64,000 nucleotides of DNA from Unio delphinus. Taxonomy: Eukaryota > Mollusca > Bivalvia > Unionida > Unionidae. The notes below the pieces were generated by a model that ran no database searches, was not told the origin of the DNA, and saw only the letters and a list, made by a program, of their open reading frames with translations. Shown here one piece after another: positions 32,739 through 42,619 of the stretch (its first letter is position 1; every line of letters starts with the position of its first letter). The stretch lies in the NCBI GenBank assembly GCA_029339505.1, contig JAQISU010000094.1, forward strand, positions 10,068,001 through 10,132,000, in the 5' to 3' direction. A program made the position numbers and the translations under genes.

Positions 32739-33080
32739 TCACAGGTGATGATAAGTCATCAATTCGATCCAGACTTTTTGCTTGAAACGGTCTGTCAAGT
32801 AACTGTTGGTTAGATTAGTCTCCTTACTCTTGGCCAAGAGAGCTTCGATGCGATCAATTTCTTGAGCAAACATTGGAGGAGAGGAATGATCACGCAAGTC
32901 TTTATACCACTGAAGTAACACGTCTTCTTCTGGGATGAGACTCCAAGCTTCGTTCAGATAATCGTCCAATTTTTCTTCTTGACTATTCATCATATATTTA
33001 TCGTGTTGAATTTGACTGGGATGATCGATTTGACATCCATAACAATCTTTTTTAATCATGTCCCTCATTTTATCTTCCAC
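32739..33080 (-). CDS. Polinton core small CxxC protein
   Basis: A 113-codon frame with 'DCYGCQIDHPSQIQHDKYMM' near the N-terminus (a C-x2-C pair followed by histidines, possibly a zinc knuckle), then an acidic helical C-terminal part. Proteins with a 'CYGC..DHPSQ..H' motif accompany Polinton capsid genes in invertebrates (recollection); their role is unknown to me. The frame is open about 40 codons upstream of this ATG without another ATG, so the start may have been lost. It lies on the same strand as the capsid genes and just downstream of the major capsid gene. Confidence 0.45.
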   Translation of the reverse strand: MEDKMRDMIKKDCYGCQIDHPSQIQHDKYMMNSQEEKLDDYLNEAWSLIPEEDVLLQWYKDLRDHSSPPMFAQEIDRIEALLAKSKETNLTNSYLTDRFKQKVWIELMTYHHL

Positions 33081-33246
33081 GTGTTTGGCAAAACAGGTGA
33101 CTAACTGTTGTTCCTGATCTAGCCATTTTACTACATCATCACTACTTCTTCTTTTTGGTCTTGGGGGTCAGCTTTCTCTTAAACCTCACATTCCATGTCC
33201 ATGGATTCTCCACTATTCAAAGAGGGACAAGATTTTTCCATAGTGT

Positions 33247-34553
33247 CTAATAGTCTAAAATGACTTCTTTCAAACTGTGATTTCTATGGTATTATCGAAT
33301 TCGGCATACAGAATGACATTTACCGTTTCGGTAAGAGCTCTTGCAAACTGAAGTTCCACACGCAGTTGCCCATATTGTATAGGGTGGAAATGTCCCTCGT
33401 CGCTGCCTTGGTCTGGAGTGAAATCAAAAGCCCACAACGTGTAAGCTCCTGCCTAATCGTCGTAGGAAATGCCGTGACTGGTGTTGGTTTCTAACTGTCC
33501 TGTGGCTTCGTACACTGACAAGTACGACCTCAAGTAAGTCTTCTGGGCAAAATTGGGTTCGAAAGGTCGGGTACACAACGTTTTGCCACCGCAACTGACT
33601 TCGAGTTTGGTTACATTACAGTGCTGAAACTGGAAAGGATTGATATTCTAGGCACCATTGAGGGCTGCATTGCTGACGATACCAATGAATAAACGTTTGG
33701 ATAACTGTCCTTGGAACAGATGATCTTCGATCTTGGATCTTCGGTCCTTGACAATAGTGAAAGTTTTGACTTCCACGCGTCGTATCGGATGCTTGTCTAT
33801 CGTTCTGCTCAAAGTGTGGCTGATATCATTTCCCACTTTAGTTAACACTTTCACACGACGCACGTATAACCTGGCTTCTTGGATCATGGTTTGTAGTCGT
33901 TGGCATCAGCCATCAAATGGAAAGCAGCACTGCTACGATTCAGTCTCAAGCGAATATCCACTCCGTTCAGCAAATACTTCTCTTAAAACCACATGTCCAA
34001 ATGCAAACGATCGAACAGTTCTAAACTACGTCCTTGCAGAATTTTCTTTCGACGTTCGTTAAAACCCACATTGTGAAGATTGGGATTCTCACCGTCAAGT
34101 ACGGACAAGTTTGTGTCGATAAACTTATCTGCTGTGTCAGGTTTCCATACCACTTAAGCATCCAAATGAGTGTTGTTTGCTTCTTTTCCGTACGTCAAGA
34201 GATTTTCAAGGTACGCTTGGTAAGGCTAAGTATCCATACTACTGCTGACCAGTTTGTTTTTCATGTACAAATCCATTTCGCTGAACAAGGAATGAATGAA
34301 ATTGTTAACGGGAGCTACATGGGCATTGGGTTGTCCGTCGATTTAATCACTTTCACTTTCAAATACAAGTAACTGTTGTTCAGATCGATGTAATCTTTGG
34401 GTTGATTTCAAACTCAATGGGAGCTGAATCCGTCAAAGAGGAGATGGGATGAAATTCAACCTATTGGGCTTCTTGCATGGTCATCATCATGGGTGGCATG
34501 GCAAAGAGATCTAGTTCCGACTTGGAACAGGCACAAAAATCTTAGTGCATCAT
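33247..34553 (-). pseudogene. Polinton major capsid protein, heavily broken
   Basis: The double jelly-roll major capsid protein builds the hexon-like capsomers of Polinton/adintovirus-type particles. Family landmarks appear in order: 'SELDLFAMPP' near 34,500, 'HSLFSEMDLYMKNKLVSSS' near 34,280, 'YPIRRVE'-type 'HPIRRVEVKTF' with 'FQGQLSKRLFIGIVSNAALN' at 33,648-33,887, and 'LWAFDFTPD' to 'TVNVILYAEFDNTIEI' near 33,290-33,470. About 435 codons is the usual size. There is a stop at codon 4, further stops near 34,480, 34,320 and 34,230, and several frameshifts. This is the most decayed of the core genes. Confidence 0.85.
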
Positions 34554-34583
34554 TTTTTCTCTCAGTCTCTATGTTTTTCGCTT

Positions 34584-35027
34584 TTAATAATCAAAAATGT
34601 CTAAGTCTCGAGCGGTTCTTTTTTTCTTTGTCTTTCTAGCTTTAGAGGTACGGAGACGTTTGGAAGGGTGCCTTCGTCGTCGCTTTCTAACTTGTCCTTG
34701 CTGTGTCATCAGGGAAGCAGGAATGCCAGACTCGGTACCGTTCAGGGCATTTATAGGACTTTCTCGTCGACCCTAAATCTCTTTACCCGTTTGAAGCAAG
34801 ACATTTTTGCCTGCTCTCAAAAAAGCTTCTTTGGGGTTTTGTTTGTCAATGAGAACATTATGGAGAAAATCTTTGCCGTGAGTCAATGCGGCATCTTTTA
34901 AGGCGTGCAATCCTCGTGTCACCATTGGTTTCAAAACAGGGACCAAGGAACGAAAGGCTGATTTAAACATATCTCCTAAACCATGTCCTCGTTGTCGACT
35001 GACATCTCGGTACACAGGATACATCAC
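34584..35027 (-). pseudogene. Polinton small basic core/membrane-type protein
   Basis: The first 84 codons include 'RGHGLGDMFKSAFRSLVPVL', a glycine-then-amphipathic segment like the small adenovirus-type core or membrane-lytic (pX/pVI-like) proteins encoded next to Polinton capsid genes. An in-frame TAG at 34,773-34,775 ends that part. Beyond it the same frame is open for 62 codons, is strongly arginine/lysine-rich and stops at 34,584. The gene sits 4 bases from the end of the minor capsid gene, in the same direction. The function is inferred from position and composition. Confidence 0.6.
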
Positions 35028-35031
35028 ATTT

Positions 35032-35946
35032 TCAGTTGTTCGAGAATCGTTTTTGAAAATGGAGTTTCACTGTGACTTTCCCTTTGGTAAATGGAATATT
35101 TTGTCCTAGTTCTCCTTTTATAGTAATGTTGACACTGTCGAAATACGACTTGCTGACGGGCAAATAATGAGGATGTACAAATTCACGGTGAACGTGATAG
35201 GTATTTCCACCTTCCTCATCAGCGGTAGTGGTATCCACTTTGAACGGAATAACACGCAGTAACGGTACAGAGGTGTGTCCTACCACGTTGTACTCCACCA
35301 CATCGGAGTACACAAACATCAAGTTGAGTCCTTGGTTCATTTCGACAGGGAATCGAAAATATTTCGTAAAATCCAAGTTACTGGCTATAACTGGTATTTC
35401 TTTTTTCTTGACCATCCTTAAGTCTCCACCTAAAATCTCAAACAATTCAGGACAAAAGGTAATGCCCATCATTTTGTTCTCTGAAAATTTCATCATGAGA
35501 CGACGAGCCACTTTATTGTACTCAAAGGTAACACTTTTTCTAGCTTTGTCCATAGTTTTACCAAACATATTATTGAAGCTGGTAGCCAGTGTAGTCACTA
35601 AATGTTGACCACTAAAATAATAGCCTGCAGGAATGGTGAACACATGTGTGGACAGGGTTTTAGTTGGTGGTCCATCTGATTTTTTTGTGTCAATGCCAGT
35701 GATGGCTCGTTCGTCTAAGACATCTTGCAATTGCTTGTCATACACTTCTACTGTAAAAGTGTTTTGATTTTCGACGATGTTTTTAATTTGTGTCGGGTGT
35801 ATCATTTCCGCTAAAGCCACTTCTCAATGAGCATCTTGATCCAAATGCATGGTTTGAGGTAATTTAGCCGTGTAACAGCACAACGTGTTGTTAGGAAACA
35901 CCTCCATGGAACTGTCACTGGGTAACGTTAAGTAAAATTGGTTCAT
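35032..35946 (-). pseudogene. Polinton minor capsid (penton-like) protein, one in-frame stop
   Basis: The start is placed at 35,946 because the N-terminus from there ('FYLTLPSDSSMEVFPNNT') carries the family's conserved opening. After 40 codons an in-frame TGA (35,824-35,826) interrupts it. The remainder, 35,820-35,032, is open for 262 codons and has 'TIPAGYYFSGQHLVTTL', 'VGHTSVPLLRVIPF' and the C-terminal 'PVSKSYFDSVNI' to 'LHFQKRF' strand. This fits the single jelly-roll minor capsid protein that forms vertices in Polinton-type virions. The start codon lies only about 4 bases from the inner edge of the right inverted repeat, so any promoter must lie inside the repeat. Confidence 0.8.
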
Positions 35947-35949
35947 TTG

Positions 35950-37018
35950 TGTTTTGGCTGCTTTCCGTGTGTCGCTAGTATAGAGTGTGATTTTGGATAG
36001 TATATAATATGGCTTGTTTTGGCTGCTTCACCGTGTGTGTGGATAGTATAGTGATTTTGGATAGTTAATAATAGGGTGTGTTTTGGCTGCTTCCCCGTGT
36101 GTGTGTGTGTGTGGATAGTATAGGGTGTGATTTCGGATAGTATATAATATGGCTTGTTTTGGCTGCTTCACCGTGTGTGTGGATAGTATAGGGTGTGATT
36201 TTGGATAGTAAAGGGTTTGGTTTGTTTTGGCTGCTTCCCCGTGTGTGTGGATAGTATAGGGTGTGATTTTGGATAGTATATAATAGGGTGTGTTTTGGCT
36301 GCTTCCCCGTGTGTGTGGATAGTATAGGGTGTGATTTTGGATAGTAAATAATAGGGTGTGTTTTGGCTGCTTCCCCGTGTGTGTGGATAGTATAGGGTGT
36401 GATTTTGGATAGTATATAATAGGCTGTGTTTTGGCTGCTTCTCCGTGTGTGTGGATAGTATAGGGTGTGATTTTGGATAGTAAATGATATGGCTTGTTTT
36501 GGCTGCTTGCCCGTGTGTGTGGATAGTATATAATAGGGTGTGTTTTGGCTGCTTCCCCGTGTGTGTGTGTGTGTGGATAGTATAGGGTGTGATTTCGGAT
36601 AGTATATAATATGGCTTGTTTTGGCTGCTTCACCGTGTGTGTGGATAGTATAGGGTGTGATTTTGGATAGTAAAGGGTTTGGTTTGTTTTGGCTGCTTCC
36701 CCGTGTGTGTGGATAGTATAGGGTGTGATTTTGGATAGTATATAATAGGGTGTGTTTTGGCTGCTTCCCCGTGTGTGTGGATAGTATAGGGTGTGATTTT
36801 GGATAGTAAATAATAGGGTGTGTTTTGGCTGCTTCCCCGTGTGTGTGGATAGTATAGGGTGTGATTTTGGATAGTATATAATAGGCTGTGTTTTGGCTGC
36901 TTCTCCGTGTGTGTGGATAGTATAGGGTGTGATTTTGGATAGTAAATGATATGGCTTGTTTTGGCTGCTTGCCCGTGTGTGTGGATAGTATATAATAGGG
37001 TGTGTTTTGGCTGCTTCC

Positions 37019-37069
<51 letters not shown>

Positions 37070-37685
37070 GTATAGGGTGTGATTTTGGATAGTAAAGGGT
37101 TTGGTTTGTTTTGGCTGCTTTACGTGTGTGTGTGGATAGTATAGAGTGTGATTTTGGATAGTATATAATATGGCTTGTTTTGGCTGCTTCCCCGTGTGTG
37201 TGTTTAGTATAGAGTGTGATTTTGGATAGTATATAATAGGGTGTGTTTTGGCTGCTTTCCCGTGTGTGTGTGTGTGTGTGTATAGTATAGGGTGTGATTT
37301 TGGATAGTAAAGGGTTTGGTTTGTTTTGGCTGCTTCACGTGTGTGTGTGTGTGTGGATAGTATAGAACGTGATTTTGAATAGTATATAATATAGCTTGTT
37401 TTGGCTGCTTCCCCGTGTGTGTGGATAATATAGGGTGTGATTTTGGATAGTAAATGATATGGCTTGTTTTGGCTGCTTCCCCGTGTGTGTGGATAGTATA
37501 GGGTGTGATTTTGGATAGTATATAATAGGGTGTGTTTTGGCTGCTTCCCGGTGTGTGTGGATAGTATAGGGTGTGATTTTGGATAGTAAATAATATGGCT
37601 TGTTTTGGCTGCTTCCCCGTGTGTGTGGATAGTATAGGGTGTGATTTTGGATAGTATATAATAGGGTGTGTTTTTACTGCTTTCC

Positions 37686-37733
<48 letters not shown>

Positions 37734-38146
37734 TATAGGGTGTGATTTTGGATAGTAAAGGGTTTGGTTTGTTTTGGCTGCTTTACGTGTGTGTGTGTGT
37801 GGATAGTATAGAGTGTGATTTTGGATAGTATATAATATGGCTTGTTTTGGCTGCTTCCCCGTGTGTATGTGTGTGGATAGGATAGGGTGTGATTTTGGAT
37901 AGTAAATAATATGGCTTGTTTTGGCTGCTTCCCCGTGTGTGTGGATAGTATAGGGTGTGATTTTGGATAGTATATAATAGGGTGTGTTTTGGCTGCTTCC
38001 CCGTGTGTGTGTGTGTGTGTGGATAGTATAGGGTGTGATTTTGGATAGTAAATAATAGGGTTTGTTTTGGCTGCTTCCCCGTGTGTGTGGATAATATAGG
38101 GTGTGATTTTGGATAGTATATAATATGGCTTGTTTTGGCTGCTTTC

Positions 38147-38182
<36 letters not shown>

Positions 38183-38460
38183 TTAGTAAATGGTGTGTTT
38201 GGCTGCTTACCGGTGTGTGGATAGTTAATTGTTTGTTTTCTTTTGGCAGCTTCTTGTGTGTGGATAGTAAATTGTATGTTTTATTTTGGCTGCTTTCCGT
38301 GTGTGGATGGCAGATGGTGTGATATTGGATAGTAGATTTTGTGGTTTGTTTGGCTGCTTCTTTGTGTGTGGATGGTAGATGGTGTGATATTGGTTAGTAA
38401 ATGATGTGGTTTGTTTTGCCTGCTTACCGGTGTGTGGATAGTAAATAGTATGTTTTGATA
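35950..38460 (-). repeat. 68-bp minisatellite with embedded (GT)n, right arm
   Basis: Inverted counterpart of 30,660-32,520, but about 600 bp longer, with some 32-35 units. The longest GT tracts are near 37,020-37,067 and 37,688-37,731. A higher-order duplication of about 462 bp (near 36,090-36,550 and 36,552-37,010) accounts for most of the extra length. Confidence 0.9.
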
Positions 38461-38803
38461 TGTGTATTTTCCTTGAATGGTGTTTAGAAGTGTTCTCAAA
38501 AAATAAAAAGAAGGAACAAATCTGAAAAAGTCAGTTTAAATTGAGGTTTCTCTTTGCGTATTCCTTTTTACAAGCTGTTAATACATGGCAGATTACATCC
38601 GCATACAATATCAGAGTGAAAGGACTATATACGAATCCCATTGCTTTTCTTAAATTCGGTTGTATTGCTTAGCCATCGTTAATCTTTAATTATTTTTTTA
38701 ACGCATTTCTTTTTTAATTGACGATTTCGGGCAGTCTATTGTTGTAGCGGTATTTATTTTGTTTAGTTTGTTGCTGAAATTATGTATACTTTAGTCTATA
38801 GCA

Positions 38804-39136
38804 ATGCGCTTAAGTTTCTTCAGTATTTTAATTTCACGCTCACAAAAGCATACCAAGTTTGTCTTGAAAGGGGACCGAAACTTTAAGTTACGCGGACGTG
38901 AAGAAAAATATCTCTTTGTTACAACAGTTAGGTGTTGTTGTGTTCATTCTAATCATGCATGCCGTATATCTTTGTGTTTTGCAGGTCATATTGTTTTTAA
39001 TGTAAATATTCACATCAATAGACAGACAACTGGGTTTTTTATCCTCGAGGTCACTGAACTTGCTTCGTTAATTCGTACAAATCCCAGATTCACAAGTTTG
39101 AAAAGAAAAAGAAGAACAAAAAAAAAAAGAAAATGA
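38804..39136 (+). CDS. Hypothetical 110-residue protein in right inverted repeat
   Basis: Mirror of the 29,992-30,321 frame; it differs by one lysine in the basic tail, which lies over an A-rich run. No family is recognised and no ribosomal or promoter context supports it. Confidence 0.25.
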   Translation: MRLSFFSILISRSQKHTKFVLKGDRNFKLRGREEKYLFVTTVRCCCVHSNHACRISLCFAGHIVFNVNIHINRQTTGFFILEVTELASLIRTNPRFTSLKRKRRTKKKRK

Positions 39137-40177
39137 AAAACCATGCCACTTAATACTGCACCACTCTTGACTATACCGATGTGAGTGTGTACGTCAAAAT
39201 GGTTAAGTCAGAAACATATAAAGTGTCAGTTTCAAAATGCGAACCAGTACTGGGACCGTTCAGTAGCTGATGTGGTAAAAAGAAATGGTACGAATACTGT
39301 GACCATTCAGTAGTTGATGTAAGAAGAAATGTTACAATACACAACGGAGGGATATAAGTTCACATTCCAGTCTGCATTGCAATGGGAACAATTTGAGAGC
39401 GTATTTATTATTTTGTCTCTACCTAGACGAATGTGTTTCTGTCAAAGTGAGAAAATATTTTTTTTGTTCAGTTTTAAAACTCGAACAATAATTGCAATTA
39501 AGTAGTTGATGTGTCATGAAGAAATGGTACAATGTGCAACAAAGGGCTTGTAAGTTCACACTCCAGTCTGTCTGCGCTGCAATTGAATCAATGCATGAGC
39601 CTAGGCAAAACAATGCGCCAGTCCTTATAAGCAATTTATTGACTACACATTTTTTCTACCCCTTAGGTTCAAAATGCCGTCACTCGTTCTTAGTACAGTG
39701 ACAAGATAAGACGTGTTTTTTCTGTGCCTGACCACTACACGACCTACTTGAATTTCCAACCAAACAATGCGTCACTCATTGTAAGTGATTTCATTGGCAA
39801 ACCGATATTTTCTACCGCCTTCGATTCAAATCGGCTTCAGTTGTTATTCTGACAGCGAGAAGATAAGGCGTGTATTTCTGTACCTGTCCACTAGTCACTT
39901 TCCAAACAATAAAACTTATGCACAAATAATCGCACTATCGTAGAAATGTCAGTCTTATTGCGAAATACACTGAAACATGTTTGGATGTACTATTCTGTGA
40001 GAACATTTTAGTCGTATTTGTCATCGGTTCACTCTGGAGATATTTTAAAATCGTGGACCTTTCCTATGGAATTGATTTTCTAAAAGGGATGTGTGTTTCT
40101 TTGAATTTTTCTAAAGGAAAGTATACCAGAAAAACAAGCGAATGTGTCCTGATTCTTTTTTAAAGTAGGTATAACGT

Positions 40178-40243
<66 letters not shown>

Positions 40244-41179
40244 CGTCGTAATACGTTTGATTGAAATCCTGATGGTAGATTTTCCCGTTTGAAGATACCT
40301 CTCCAAAATTTTAATCAGTAGGCACCATAATTTTCTTTTGTCATGTAATTTGTTTTTCAAACGCTACGCCCTTACAAATAGTCAGTCAGTAAATCGTTGG
40401 ATGAAATAAAATCTTGAGTTGACAAACTTGTACAATTCAGTTATCAGAGCTTTATCTTTATAATTGGCACTGAAATGTGTCACGGAAATTTTTTTAAGCA
40501 TGAGATCTACCGTTTTTTTAGAAAGGAAACAACTACAAAACTATTTCAAGAACGACGCGAGTGATCTTGCACTGTATAACCCTGCTTATGGCTAACTTTG
40601 AAATAAAAATACCACAACCAAAACACATGCTCGGAAGAATTGTAACAATGTAACAATGACTGACGCGAGTGACATTGCACTTTATGGGCCTGCCTATGGT
40701 TAACTTTGAATTTCAAATCATAACACACATCTTAGACTGTCGATAGAACAAAGCATATTTACTGTTGCTTTTGCCCCCTCCCCCCTTCGACTTAGATTTA
40801 TTACAACTTGGCAACATTGTTTGTAGCGTGTGCAGAGAAACACAGGACATCCCTTAAATGTGATATATGTTAAGAAGTCAGTCGACAATAAATATCACCC
40901 TACCATTTTACTAAATCGATGAATGAATGAAAATGAACATATTTCACATAGAATGTATGGTATTCTTAATTATCATTGTTTTGTTTTCCTTTCCTTCTGT
41001 GTGTATAGGAGATTGTGCGATTTTATTTTCCTTCCCTTCTGTTTTGATAGGATATTGTGTGGTTTGTTTTTAGGGCCACTCCTATACCTCGAAAAGATAG
41101 TAGCTTTCTTTGATGCCATTTTTCCTTGTCACTCTACAGTCCCCTATACATATACCAATCATATTTCCCATGTTATATT

Positions 41180-41535
41180 TCCCTTGAGGCTAGATAGACC
41201 CACTATGTTCAATTTCTCTTGAGGCTAGATAGGCCCACTATGTTCCATTCCCCTTGACGCTAGATAGGCCCACCATGTTAAATTCCCCTTGACGCTAGAT
41301 AGGCCCACCATGTTAAATTTCCCTTGACGCTAGATAGGCCCACCATGTTCCATTTCCCTTGACGCTAGATAGACCCACCATGCTCATTTTCCCTTGACGC
41401 TAGATAGGCCCAAATAATTCCCATGTTCAATTCCCCTTGACGCTAGATAGGCCCCCCCCCCCATGTTAAATTCAGCTTGACGCTAGATTTGCCCAAGTCC
41501 TTTTTGACTGGATTTTCCCTTGACGCTAGAGTGCC
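41180..41535 (-). repeat. 35-bp subterminal repeat, right arm
   Basis: Inverted counterpart of 27,607-27,965 with the same unit count and the same order of variants, apart from a C-run of about 10 bases near 41,452. Confidence 0.88.
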
Positions 41536-42039
41536 CCCATACACTACTTATGGATTGCGACAACTAGCACGAACATATACATGTATTTAATCAAGTTGCT
41601 AACTTTTATTGAGATTCATGTAATCCCTTGAAATATTCCTGTGATTTGAAGTAACTATGTAAATATAACAATGTATTGAATTGTACTACAATTGCAACAC
41701 ACACATGTGTCTCGACCCTGTATAACCGTACGATTCACCAACTGTTGAATCGCCGCCCAGTTTCCCCGAATACCTAGGGTTGACCAATACTTTTATCGGC
41801 CGTTTGCCCTTCACGGATCCACCACAGTTATACGTACAGACAGCATACAGCATCTACTAGAACCATCGGTCCCAAATATCTAGATGCCACCCCGGATGTT
41901 TACACCTCTAGACAGCTCCGACACTCAGACTTCTAGATTTCCGGATATTTACACATCACGACAGATGTAGGTGGACAGACAATCCGACAGACAGACAGTC
42001 AGATACCTCAATTTGATCTCACAATCAAATGGCTCAATT

Positions 42040-42310
42040 AATCACATTCAGCTACAACTCAGAGACATTCAGAGACGTTCAGCTACAATCAGATATGTTC
42101 CGCAACAAATCAGCTACAACATCAAACGTTCCGCTACAATATCAGCTACGATATCAAAGATGTTATCAAAGATGTTCCGCAACAATATCAGCTACGATAT
42201 CAAAGATGTTCCGCAACAATATCAGCTACAATTTCAGCTACGATATCAAAGATGTTCCGCAACAATATCAGCTACAATTTCAGCTACAATTTCAGCTACG
42301 ATATCAACCC
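42040..42310 (+). repeat. 34-bp minisatellite inside the solo LTR-like element
   Basis: Around eight partial or full units of 'caacaatatcagctacgata' + 'tcaaagatgttccg'. The open frames that cross it have no domain and are repeat artefacts. Confidence 0.75.
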
Positions 42311-42619
42311 TTTGGTTGGAGATAGATTGACGAGCTATCTTTCCTACGATAAGATACGTTTGGTCCCGTCATTATTATCAGAAATATTCTGCCTTATATA
42401 TCCTCAAATAGGTGAGCAGAATTCACGGCAAAATTACCGTGCATCCTGTGATTCTTGGTGTTCCCTGACTTCAAGTGATACGAAGTCAGGCACATGCAAA
42501 TCGTTACACGCCGCTTACTTTCAAAAAGCACTTCTTCACCCCAGGTAACGCATGTACGACGAAAGATTAGTTTGTAAAAAAAAAATAATTCAGTTTTCGA
42601 CTAATTCGGTGACAGACTG

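Larger units (their letters stand above)
27587..41548 (-). mobile_element. Polinton/Maverick element with giant terminal inverted repeats
   Basis: The element starts 'agtagtgtatgggggcactc' and ends with the exact reverse complement of that sequence. A perfect 6-bp duplication 'tatgga' flanks it (27,581-27,586 and 41,549-41,554). AG...CT ends, a 6-bp target duplication and a capsid gene set are the marks of Polintons, virus-like DNA transposons that integrate with a retroviral-type integrase. The total is 13,962 bp, a little under the usual 15-20 kb. About three quarters is inverted repeat. The 3.5-kb core (32,456-35,949) holds four minus-strand structural-type genes, all damaged or unconfirmed. 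No PolB, integrase, packaging ATPase or cysteine protease is recognisable, so it cannot move by itself. Confidence 0.88.
35950..41548 (-). repeat. Polinton right terminal inverted repeat, 5.60 kb
   Basis: Inverted copy of 27,587-32,455. The outer ~3.37 kb (38,180-41,548) matches the left outer ~3.36 kb almost base for base in the places compared. The arms differ mainly in minisatellite and microsatellite copy number. It includes a (CT)n tract at 40,180-40,240 matching the left (GA)n. Confidence 0.88.
27269..42614. mobile_element. TG...CA element, probable solo LTR, host of the Polinton
   Basis: The outer left end is 'tgtaacagaatt'; the outer right end on the other strand is 'tgtcaccgaatt' (10 of 12 identical). 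The perfect 5-bp duplication 'gactg' flanks it (27,264-27,268 and 42,615-42,619). Once the Polinton at 27,587-41,548 and one copy of its target duplication are removed, about 1.38 kb remain with no coding capacity. They contain a TATA-like 'ccttatatatcc' near 42,392 and a 9-bp stem hairpin at 42,464-42,490. TG...CA ends, a 5-bp duplication and this length fit a solo long terminal repeat. A small TIR transposon remains possible. Confidence 0.65.

Noticed and set aside
36028..36633. A 201-codon open frame on the minus strand
   Set aside because: Same minisatellite translated in the right arm; length comes from absence of stops in the repeat unit.
27269..42614. Taking the outer TG...CA boundaries as the Polinton itself
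   Set aside because: The inverted repeat and the 6-bp duplication place the Polinton at 27,587-41,548; the outer ends have a 5-bp duplication and belong to a different element.
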